From Bacteroidota bacterium (GTDB lineage: Bacteria > Bacteroidota > Bacteroidia > Chitinophagales > Chitinophagaceae): a DNA stretch of 64,000 nucleotides. Every line of letters starts with the position of its first letter. The first letter of the stretch is position 1. The notes under the pieces are model-generated. The model had not been told where the DNA came from. It saw nothing but the letters and a program-made list of their open reading frames with translations, and did no database searches. Shown here in pieces: positions 55,502 through 64,000 of the stretch. A program made the position numbers and the translations under genes. The stretch is taken from positions 1 to 64,000 of the forward strand of contig SYEV01000049.1 of assembly GCA_005800655.1 (NCBI GenBank). The letters run 5' to 3'.

Positions 55502-56098
55502 TTATTTGGTTAATTTTAAACCATCAATTAAAATAGTCACCATATTTTGTTCCAATTCGTTCGCAGTAATTTTTTTGGTAGAACGATGCCAGCTTTCGAT
55601 GCCACTAACCGCATGTAAAAAAATTAATACCACTGTTGGCGCATCAATAGTTTTGATTTCTTTGTTTCTAATTCCTTCTTCAATAATGGCTGCAATCCTT
55701 TTGCGATATACTCTTCGTTGATTTTGATAATTGGACAAATAAGGATCAGACAAGTGTTTCCACTCCCTATCACTAACATAAACCTCCTCGTAATTATGGA
55801 TCATTTCAGTAATATGAAAACGTAGTAATTTTTCCATTTTTTCAAGGGAGGAAATGTTTTCAGATTCTATTTCATCCATCTTCAACACAAATTTATTCGC
55901 TACACTGAACACTAATTCGTGCAATAGCTCGCTCTTCGATTTTATATGATTGTATAAACTTGCTGCTTCCACACCAACCGCCTCAGCTAAATCACGCATG
56001 CTTGCCGCTTTGTATCCTTTTTCTCTAAATAGGGTGGCAGCTTTACGCACTATAACATCCTTTCTAGATCCGTTTTTTTCTGTTTTGATTCTAGCCAT
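55502..56098 (-). CDS. TetR-family transcriptional regulator
   Basis: A 198-residue regulator: N-terminal TetR helix-turn-helix (about 11-60, ATLFREKGYKAASMRDLAEA and VEAASLYNHIKSKSELL), then a ligand-binding domain with no recognisable specificity. It is read divergently from the PfkB kinase gene and upstream of obgE. A small palindrome overlaps its probable -7 box, suggesting autorepression. Confidence 0.88.
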   Translation of the reverse strand: MARIKTEKNGSRKDVIVRKAATLFREKGYKAASMRDLAEAVGVEAASLYNHIKSKSELLHELVFSVANKFVLKMDEIESENISSLEKMEKLLRFHITEMIHNYEEVYVSDREWKHLSDPYLSNYQNQRRVYRKRIAAIIEEGIRNKEIKTIDAPTVVLIFLHAVSGIESWHRSTKKITANELEQNMVTILIDGLKLTK

Positions 56099-56117
56099 TT
56101 TCTAATTTTTTGATCAA

Positions 56118-56135
56118 TTTGTTAGTACAAAATTA
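56118..56135 (-). promoter_or_regulatory. TetR gene -7 element overlapped by a palindrome
   Basis: Minus-strand TAATTTTG (56135-56128) fits TAnnTTTG and overlaps TTTGT-N4-ACAAA (56118-56131). A related TTTGTTAG occurs again at 56186-56193, nearer the PfkB gene. Confidence 0.35.
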
Positions 56136-56297
56136 TAGATTAAATTCTTTAAATTAGATATCTTTTTAAAATAAAACCCCATTTTTGTTAGTTTTTTGAT
56201 TATCAAGGGATTACAAATTGGCTTGGCCCTTTTGGCATATCGTAATTTACTTAACAGTAAAAATCGTAGTTTCGCAGCTGAAAATAAAACAATATAC

Positions 56298-57218
56298 ATG
56301 TCATTAGTTGTAGTAGGATCCATGGCCTTTGATGCCATTGAAACACCCTTTGGTAAAAGTGATAAAATTATTGGTGGTGCAGCGACTTACATTGCTTGGT
56401 GCGCTTCCAATTTTACCACTGTAAAGCAAATTTCAGTAGTGGGTGGCGATTTTCCGCAATCCGAGTTAGACGCCTTAGCAAATAGAGGCGTGATTTTGGA
56501 AGGGGTCCAAATTAAAAAAGACGAAAAAACATTTTTTTGGAGCGGTAAGTATCATTTAGATATGAATAGCCGTGATACGATCGAAACACAATTAAATGTG
56601 TTAGAAAATTTTGAGCCTGTGGTTCCGGACAGTTATCAGGATTGTGAAATTTTAATGTTGGGAAATTTAGTGCCAGGTGTTCAAAGTAGCGTGATCAAAC
56701 AAATGAAAAAGCGTCCTAAGTTAATTGTGATGGACACTATGAACTTTTGGATGGAAATAATGATGGATGATTTATTACATACAATCAGTTTGGTGGATGT
56801 ATTGATGGTGAATGATAGTGAAGCGCGTCAATTAAGTGGAGAATATAGTTTGGTGAAGGCGGCTAAAAAAATAATGGCCATGGGCCCTAAATACTTAATC
56901 ATTAAAAAAGGAGAACATGGAGCATTGTTATTCCATGAGAATGAAGTGTTTTTTGCACCTGCTTTACCTTTAGAAGAAGTATTTGATCCAACCGGTGCTG
57001 GTGACACTTTCGCTGGTGGATTTGTAGCACATTTGGCTAAAACAAAAGATTTTTCTTTTAACAATATGAAGTCTGCAATTATTTTAGGTAGTGCATTGGC
57101 GAGCTTCTGCGTGGAAAAATTTGGTACACAAAGATTAACTGAAATAAACGAGTCAGATATCAAAGCGCGCGTACAATCGTTCGTTCAGTTGGTCAATTTT
57201 GATATTGAATTAGTTTAA
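56298..57218 (+). CDS. PfkB-family carbohydrate/nucleoside kinase
   Basis: A 306-residue ribokinase-fold kinase: N-terminal VVVGSMAFDAIETPFG, a substrate region GGAATYIAWCASNF, the NDSEARQLSG segment and the ATP/anion-hole motif DPTGAGDTFAGGF with the catalytic Asp. The ATG at 56298 is chosen; the open frame extends upstream to 56196 but is not family-like. Substrate unknown. A terminator follows at 57344. Confidence 0.85.
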   Translation: MSLVVVGSMAFDAIETPFGKSDKIIGGAATYIAWCASNFTTVKQISVVGGDFPQSELDALANRGVILEGVQIKKDEKTFFWSGKYHLDMNSRDTIETQLNVLENFEPVVPDSYQDCEILMLGNLVPGVQSSVIKQMKKRPKLIVMDTMNFWMEIMMDDLLHTISLVDVLMVNDSEARQLSGEYSLVKAAKKIMAMGPKYLIIKKGEHGALLFHENEVFFAPALPLEEVFDPTGAGDTFAGGFVAHLAKTKDFSFNNMKSAIILGSALASFCVEKFGTQRLTEINESDIKARVQSFVQLVNFDIELV

Positions 57219-57343
57219 ATTTGGTAAAATCAATTCATCCAATTAATTTTGTTGAACAATGATGAAAAATAAACATACAAAACAAATTAAGAAACCCCTG
57301 TAATAGGAAGGTCCTGATTGTTAGTATGCGAATAAATATACTC

Positions 57344-57379
57344 AAAAGCCTTCCAATAAAATGGAAGGCTTTTTTCTTT
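57344..57379 (+). terminator. intrinsic terminator between PfkB gene and asd
   Basis: A perfect 12-base stem (AAAAGCCTTCCA / TGGAAGGCTTTT) with a 6-base loop and a T-rich tail. It lies 125 bases after the kinase stop; nothing else was recognised in that stretch apart from a tiny frame at 57259-57303. Confidence 0.8.
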
Positions 57380-57405
57380 TTCTAGGTATTTGTAAAACAG
57401 AACAC

Positions 57406-57453
57406 ATGAAAAAGACAACCCTCATTATTTCAAAATCCTTTAAAGGATTTTGA
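57406..57453 (+). CDS. candidate 15-codon leader peptide upstream of asd
   Basis: An ATG-to-TGA frame encoding MKKTTLIISKSFKGF begins 26 bases after a terminator and ends 41 bases before asd. It contains Thr-Thr, Ile-Ile and four Lys codons, which are products of the asd-dependent pathway. Its end lies in a 22-base perfect palindrome. Short frames occur by chance, so this is tentative. Confidence 0.3.
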   Translation: MKKTTLIISKSFKGF

Positions 57454-57458
57454 GTTTT
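57431..57458 (+). promoter_or_regulatory. 22-base palindrome with T-run upstream of asd
   Basis: CAAAATCCTTTAAAGGATTTTG (57431-57452, read as two 11-base arms) is a perfect palindrome followed by GAGTTTTT. It can be a weak terminator/attenuator or an operator. It precedes the asd ATG by 42 bases. Confidence 0.45.
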
Positions 57459-57494
57459 TCGACAAGGATAATTATAACGTAAAAAAATAAAAAA

Positions 57495-58493
57495 ATGAAA
57501 GTTGCAGTTGTAGGAGCCACAGGACTAGTTGGAACAAAAATGTTGCAAGTATTAGCGGAACGAAATTTTCCAGTAACTGAATTAATTCCTGTTGCATCGG
57601 CACGATCGGCTGGTAAGGAAATAATATTCAAGGGCAAACCTTATAAGGTGGTAACCATGGAGGAAGGGATTGCTGCAAAACCAGCCGTTGCTTTATTTTC
57701 GGCAGGCGGTAGCACCTCATTGGAGTGGGCGCCTAAGTTTGCAGAAGCAGGTATTCGTGTGATTGATAATTCCTCTGCTTGGAGAATGGATCCAACAAAA
57801 AAATTAGTGGTGCCTGAAGTAAACGCATCTGTTTTAACAGCCAACGATTTAATTATTGCGAATCCAAATTGCTCTACCATTCAAATGGTAGTGGCTTTGC
57901 AACCATTACATGATAAATATAAAATTAAAAGAGTGGTAGTAAGTACTTATCAAAGTGTAACAGGTACTGGTAAAAAAGCAGTGGACCAGTTAATGGAGGA
58001 AAGAAAAGGAAATCAAATGCCTGCCGCTGACATGGCTTACAAGTACACCATTGATTTAAATGCTATTCCGCAGATTGATGTTTTTTTGGAGAATGGTTAT
58101 ACCAAAGAGGAAATGAAAATGGTCAAGGAAACTTGCAAAATTATGCAGGACGATAATATCAAAGTTACAGCGACTACCGTTCGTATTCCGGTGATGGGTG
58201 GGCACAGTGAAAGCGTAAATGTGGAATTTGAAAATGAATTTGATTTAAATGAATTGATCGCATTGCTTGGAACGGCACCTGGTGTGGTTGTGCAACAGAA
58301 TGATGGGGATCAATTTTATCCAATGCCTTTATGGGCACATGAAAAGGATGAAGTATTTGTTGGCCGTTTGCGCAGAGATGAAACACAAGCGAAAACATTA
58401 AATATGTGGATTGTAAGTGACAACTTGCGTAAAGGCGCTGCTACCAATGCCATTCAAATTGCAGAATACCTTGCCGCAAAAGGGATTATTTAA
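57495..58493 (+). CDS. asd: aspartate-semialdehyde dehydrogenase
   Basis: A 332-residue NADPH enzyme that reduces aspartyl phosphate to aspartate semialdehyde for Lys, Thr, Met and diaminopimelate. N-terminal VVGATGLVGTKMLQVL Rossmann motif, the active-site C126 in ANPNCSTIQMV, and the distal RIPVMGGHSESVNVEF with the acid-base His. Length fits. Confidence 0.95.
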   Translation: MKVAVVGATGLVGTKMLQVLAERNFPVTELIPVASARSAGKEIIFKGKPYKVVTMEEGIAAKPAVALFSAGGSTSLEWAPKFAEAGIRVIDNSSAWRMDPTKKLVVPEVNASVLTANDLIIANPNCSTIQMVVALQPLHDKYKIKRVVVSTYQSVTGTGKKAVDQLMEERKGNQMPAADMAYKYTIDLNAIPQIDVFLENGYTKEEMKMVKETCKIMQDDNIKVTATTVRIPVMGGHSESVNVEFENEFDLNELIALLGTAPGVVVQQNDGDQFYPMPLWAHEKDEVFVGRLRRDETQAKTLNMWIVSDNLRKGAATNAIQIAEYLAAKGII

Positions 58494-58522
58494 AAAGGAA
58501 GTTCAATAATATTAAACTAAAT

Positions 58523-58549
58523 CAAAGCCCTCGTTTATGGGGGGCTTTG
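58523..58549. other. hairpin after asd
   Basis: A 10-base stem (58523-58532 with 58540-58549, one wobble) with a 7-base loop, but without a T-run on either side. It lies between the convergent asd and ligA genes. Confidence 0.4.
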
Positions 58550-58567
58550 AAAAATCAAATATCAAAG

Positions 58568-60676
<2,109 letters not shown>

Positions 60677-60763
60677 CTAAAATACAAATAGTTTTAATCT
60701 TTTATTTCGTATTTTGGGACTATAATTCCAATTTTTGAAACGGGCCGTTGTTGGGCAATAAAA

Positions 60764-61486
60764 ATGATGACTTCTAGTATGAATTTGAACAAAAAAGACG
60801 CCATAAAGCTGGTACAAACCTATCCAACAGTTCCATTGACCGTGGATTGTGTCATATTCGGGTTTGACGATAATTCATTAAAGGTACTTACCATTAAAAG
60901 TGATTTACCGCAATATGATGAGAAGCTATCCTTATTAGGAGATACTATTTTATCGGCGGAGGATTTAGATAATGCTGCAAATCGTGTTTTGTTAGAACGA
61001 ACAGGAATGCAAGACGTTTATTTAGAGCAAGTGCATACATTTAGCAAGCCTGATCGACATCCTGGCGGAAGAGTGGTTACTGCGGTTTATGCATCTTTAC
61101 TTAATATCAAACACCATGAATTGAAAATTTTGGAAAATGAATTAAGTTGGCACGTGGTAAAAGATATTCAAGAGATGGCTTTTGATCATAAGGAAATTTT
61201 GGATTTATGCCATGCTTGGTTACAAAAGCGAATTCAAGAACATCCCTTGGCATTTAATTTATTGCCTGTGAAATTTTCATTAAGGCAATTGCAAAATGTA
61301 TATGAAGCAATTTTAAATACATCATTGGATAGGCGAAATTTTAGAAAGAAGTTTGCGAGTATGGGCTTCCTAATTGACATTAATGAGATGGAAACGCAAG
61401 TGACACATCGGCCTGGTAAATTGTATTCCTTTGACTTTAAAGCATACCAATTGCGGAAGAAAAATTGGTTTGGCATAGATTTTTAA
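60764..61486 (+). CDS. Nudix-fold transcriptional regulator (NrtR/AraR/XylR type)
   Basis: A 240-residue protein: N-terminal Nudix-fold domain (about 20-150) and a C-terminal winged helix (about 165-235, FSLRQLQNVYEAILNTSLDRRNFRKKF in two parts). The Nudix box is degenerate: where catalysis needs REUxEE the protein has RVLLER, so it is probably a sensor and not a hydrolase. Relatives control NAD or pentose (arabinose, xylose) genes in Bacteroidota. The xyl operon 41 kb away in this window is a possible target. Confidence 0.85.
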   Translation: MMTSSMNLNKKDAIKLVQTYPTVPLTVDCVIFGFDDNSLKVLTIKSDLPQYDEKLSLLGDTILSAEDLDNAANRVLLERTGMQDVYLEQVHTFSKPDRHPGGRVVTAVYASLLNIKHHELKILENELSWHVVKDIQEMAFDHKEILDLCHAWLQKRIQEHPLAFNLLPVKFSLRQLQNVYEAILNTSLDRRNFRKKFASMGFLIDINEMETQVTHRPGKLYSFDFKAYQLRKKNWFGIDF

Positions 61487-61547
61487 AAAAGGTGTAGGCT
61501 TGCCTATAATTTGATACCTTTATGCACTAATTAAACGAGGCTTTATT

Positions 61548-62423
61548 ATGTTATATTCAATGACAGGGTACGCAAGGGCAGAGGCGATATTAAAGGACAA
61601 GACATGCTTAATTGAAGTGAAGTCTTTGAATGGGAAACAGTTTGATGTTCGTTTGAATTGCCCCTCTTTGTTAAAACCTTACGAAGTTGAAATCAGAAAC
61701 AAATTGAATGAGTCGTTATTTAGGGGTAGTGTAGAGTGTTCAATCACTTTAAAGTCTAATGGCGTTCATAAGCCAGTAAGTGTCAATAAAGAATTAGCCA
61801 AATCGTATTATCAACCCATCATGGAATTGGCCAATGAATTAGGGATTGGCACAGAAAATATTTTAAGTACCATTTTGAAAATGCCGGATGTGGTTTCTTC
61901 TTCTAATGAAGTATTGACGGAAGAAGAGTGGAAATTCATTTTCGATTTATTACATCAAGCAATTCAGCATTTAATTAAACATAGGGCAGAGGAAGGGAAA
62001 TCCATTGAAAAGGATTTGCTTGAAAAAATCATTGCTATTGAGTCGCAGCAAGCGGTCGTTGAAATTCACGAGCCCAATCGTCGTGAAAAAATAAAGGACG
62101 GCATGGTTAAGTTATTAGAGCAACATGTGGGTGCTGATAAATATGATCAAAATAGATTAGAGCAAGAATTGATTTATTATATTGAAAAAATTGATATTTC
62201 AGAGGAGCGTGTTCGTTTAAAAAATCATTGTGATTATTTTAAAACAACGCTCAATGATGGGGATCCATGCAAGGGTAAAAAATTGTCTTTTATTTTACAA
62301 GAAATAGGAAGGGAAATCAATACCACTGGTTCAAAGGCCAATGATGTAGCTATTCAAAAGGCGGTGATCATGATGAAGGACGAACTTGAAAAAGCAAAAG
62401 AGCAAATATTAAATGTGTTGTAA
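61548..62423 (+). CDS. yicC: YicC/YloC-family endoribonuclease
   Basis: A 291-residue protein with the YicC start MLYSMTGYARAE and SLNGKQFDVRLNCP, and the C-terminal DUF1732 part KKLSFILQEIGREINTTGSKAND. The family is reported to be an RNase that degrades small RNAs. GldH begins at or just after its stop. Confidence 0.9.
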   Translation: MLYSMTGYARAEAILKDKTCLIEVKSLNGKQFDVRLNCPSLLKPYEVEIRNKLNESLFRGSVECSITLKSNGVHKPVSVNKELAKSYYQPIMELANELGIGTENILSTILKMPDVVSSSNEVLTEEEWKFIFDLLHQAIQHLIKHRAEEGKSIEKDLLEKIIAIESQQAVVEIHEPNRREKIKDGMVKLLEQHVGADKYDQNRLEQELIYYIEKIDISEERVRLKNHCDYFKTTLNDGDPCKGKKLSFILQEIGREINTTGSKANDVAIQKAVIMMKDELEKAKEQILNVL

Positions 62424-62424
62424 G

Positions 62425-62895
62425 ATGGCAGGCGTTAAATCCTATATTTTTATTTTACTTGTTTTATTAATAACAAGCTGCGAGCCGATTCAATTATATG
62501 AACAAACGACTACTTATTCTACACATGAATGGTCTAGCAAGCAGGTAAATACTTACCAATTTAATATTTCGGACACCAATGCCTTATATAAAATTTATTT
62601 TGTGATAAGACATCATAATGCGTATCATTATAAAAATATTTGGTTGCAGGTGAGCACAAAGTCACCTTCAGATTCAGCAATAACGCAGACACTTAATTTG
62701 CAATTAGCCGATGATCAAAAAGGTTGGTTAGGTGTAGGTATGGATGATATTTTTGACCAACGTATTCCAATCAATGCAACACCTACTAAATTAAAGCTAG
62801 GTATATACAATTTTAGTATGCAACATACGATGAGAGAAGATCCTTTATTGGGTATACTGGCTACTGGCTTACGTGTTGAAAAAGTGCATTTATGA
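62425..62895 (+). CDS. gldH: gliding-motility lipoprotein GldH
   Basis: A 156-residue lipoprotein: signal peptide with lipobox LITSC (C19 from the ATG at 62425), then a beta-rich GldH domain (YHYKNIWLQVSTKSP, LADDQKGWLGVGMDDIFD). GldH is needed for gliding in Flavobacterium; its role in non-gliders is unknown. A start at 62413, overlapping yicC, is possible but adds MCCK. Its stop overlaps the kinase start. Confidence 0.85.
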   Translation: MAGVKSYIFILLVLLITSCEPIQLYEQTTTYSTHEWSSKQVNTYQFNISDTNALYKIYFVIRHHNAYHYKNIWLQVSTKSPSDSAITQTLNLQLADDQKGWLGVGMDDIFDQRIPINATPTKLKLGIYNFSMQHTMREDPLLGILATGLRVEKVHL

Positions 62896-63875
62896 AAATG
62901 AGATGGTTTAATATCAGCAAATTAAAGTTTGTCAATTTTATTTATTGGGTTTTTCTTACCTATATGATTGCTGCGTTTGTTTGGTGGTATGTTTCTCTCG
63001 AAAAACAAAATAATGAAATAGCAACAGTTAAATTCCAATCGATTCGAACAGACGACCCTGCTTTATATGAAAAAGTAAAAGCAATTGAAGCATTTGAGAC
63101 AAGAAAAACAAAACAATATATTTACGAAGGGGTCACTTTTCTTTTTTTATTCTTACTCGGTGCGATTTATGTTTACAGGTCGTTATTAAAACAATTAAGG
63201 TATTCGAATCAACAACAAAATTTTATGATGGCGGTAACGCATGAATTAAAAACGCCTATTGCCATTACACAGTTGAATATCGAAACTTTACTTAAAAGAG
63301 AGTTAGAACCTGCACAGAAAAAAATGCTAATTGAGAATACCTTAAAGGAAACGCACCGATTAGACGCGCTTTGTAACAATATTTTATTAGCCTCGCAGTT
63401 AGATATGGGTAAATACGAATCCAACATGCAACTCATAGATTTGTCTGACCTTATTGAAAAGTTACTCCATTCCTTTCAAGAACGATTCGAATATCGAAAA
63501 TTAATTACAACAATTACTCCGTCTGTTTTTATACAAGCAGAACCATTACTTATTCAGTTATTAGTAAATAATTTATTGGACAATGCCCATAAATATTCAA
63601 CGATTGCTAGTCCGATTACGGTGTTACTTACTACCCATTCAAATCAAATTCATTTAATAATTAAAGATGAAGGGGTAGGTATTCCTATGGAAGAGCGTGA
63701 TAAAATATTTGAAAAATTTTACCGCATAGGAGATGAATCTACGAGAACTACAAAGGGGACTGGTTTGGGTTTGTATTTGTGTAAAAAGATCAGCGAATTT
63801 CATCAGGCAACAATTAACGTAGAAGCAAATATGCCCAACGGCAGTGTTTTCAAAATAAATTTTCCAATATCATGA
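62892..63875 (+). CDS. sensor histidine kinase
   Basis: A 327-residue membrane kinase: TM1 about 15-33, a short extracytoplasmic loop (about 34-78), TM2 about 80-97, HisKA with the phospho-acceptor H117 (AVTHELKTPIAI), and an HATPase domain with N box LLVNNLLDNAHKYS, G1 DEGVGIP and G2 GTGLGLYL. No HAMP or PAS domain. The start overlaps the gldH stop (ATGA) and its stop overlaps the next ATG, showing tight coupling. Confidence 0.92.
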   Translation: MKMRWFNISKLKFVNFIYWVFLTYMIAAFVWWYVSLEKQNNEIATVKFQSIRTDDPALYEKVKAIEAFETRKTKQYIYEGVTFLFLFLLGAIYVYRSLLKQLRYSNQQQNFMMAVTHELKTPIAITQLNIETLLKRELEPAQKKMLIENTLKETHRLDALCNNILLASQLDMGKYESNMQLIDLSDLIEKLLHSFQERFEYRKLITTITPSVFIQAEPLLIQLLVNNLLDNAHKYSTIASPITVLLTTHSNQIHLIIKDEGVGIPMEERDKIFEKFYRIGDESTRTTKGTGLGLYLCKKISEFHQATINVEANMPNGSVFKINFPIS

Positions 63876-64000
63876 GTACCCAAAAGCATAGCATTTTACT
63901 GGTGGAAGATGAGCAGCATTTGCATGAGGCACTTAAGTTAAATTTATCGTTGGAAGGATATGAGGTTAGCTCTGCTTATGATGGACCCAAAGCGTTACAG
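63872..64000 (+). CDS. response regulator (3' partial)
   Basis: The first 43 residues of a receiver domain, with HSILLVEDEQHLHEALKL giving the acidic pocket. The phospho-acceptor Asp lies beyond the window. It overlaps the kinase stop by 4 bases and is its obvious partner. The output domain is not seen. Confidence 0.85.
   Translation, partial: MSTQKHSILLVEDEQHLHEALKLNLSLEGYEVSSAYDGPKALQ

Noticed and set aside
57259-57303. 14-codon frame after the PfkB gene
   Set aside because: Very short, Lys-rich, upstream of a terminator and with no link to a downstream gene.

Overview
The window is an AT-rich, gene-dense chromosomal segment of a Bacteroidota bacterium, most likely from the Chitinophagaceae (Sediminibacterium-like). 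This is inferred from gene content: a TonB-dependent receptor with an N-terminal carboxypeptidase-like domain, lipoprotein GldH, DUF4834, DUF3089, Nudix-type regulators, and promoters of the TTG-N20-22-TAnnTTTG type. Genes generally lack a clear Shine-Dalgarno sequence and have A-rich leaders. No tRNA, rRNA, CRISPR array, insertion sequence, phage gene or integrase was recognised. No gene-free stretch exceeds 300 bases; the largest gaps (41102-41340, 54223-54423, 57219-57494) hold promoters, hairpins or a possible leader peptide.

Layout. 1-4379: a 5'-truncated YncE/phosphoesterase fusion, an arginase-family hydrolase, a CDGSH Fe-S protein, a Tat-type metallophosphoesterase and a VF530-like DNA-binding protein. 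4426-11428: an RluE-like pseudouridine synthase, a serine hydrolase, a polyphosphate operon (ppk-ppx, minus strand), then an LpxH-like phosphatase with a glycosyltransferase. 11544-14847: a second serine hydrolase, a PLP-dependent dehydratase and a PhyH-type dioxygenase. 15023-20093: a tight operon of xylB, xylA, an APC permease and a DDAH/arginine deiminase-like enzyme. 20088-22389: a CLC antiporter, a small membrane protein and a beta-carbonic anhydrase. 22567-26867: a TonB receptor plus a beta-helix lipoprotein. 26989-29704: alanine dehydrogenase with a divergent Lrp regulator, a HAD hydrolase and DUF4834.

29823-37863 is a core expression block: rimP, nusA, infB, then a SurA-like isomerase and a PurF-like amidotransferase. 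37871-41101 (minus) carries a KAS III-like enzyme, a mannose-1-P guanylyltransferase and arabinose-5-P isomerase, which suggests envelope polysaccharide synthesis. 41341-52342: recQ, a DUF3089 lipoprotein, a chromate transporter, a regulatory-domain protein, an RND efflux pair without an outer-membrane factor, and a DUF5009-like acyltransferase. 52420-64000: typA, obgE, a TetR regulator, a PfkB kinase, asd, ligA, a Nudix-type regulator, then yicC-gldH-histidine kinase-response regulator (cut by the window end).

The most unusual observation is ppk. Its reading frame is intact at the family length (687 codons) except for one in-frame TGA placed at the boundary between the two catalytic phospholipase-D-like domains. 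The inter-ORF codons still encode conserved family sequence, and the stop sits in the context TGA-CAA-TTA. This could be a recent nonsense mutation, a sequencing error, a two-polypeptide enzyme or programmed readthrough. Other items worth a look are helically phased TGTCATA repeats upstream of xylB, a candidate leader peptide with a terminator-like palindrome upstream of asd, and a family of near-identical terminator hairpins.
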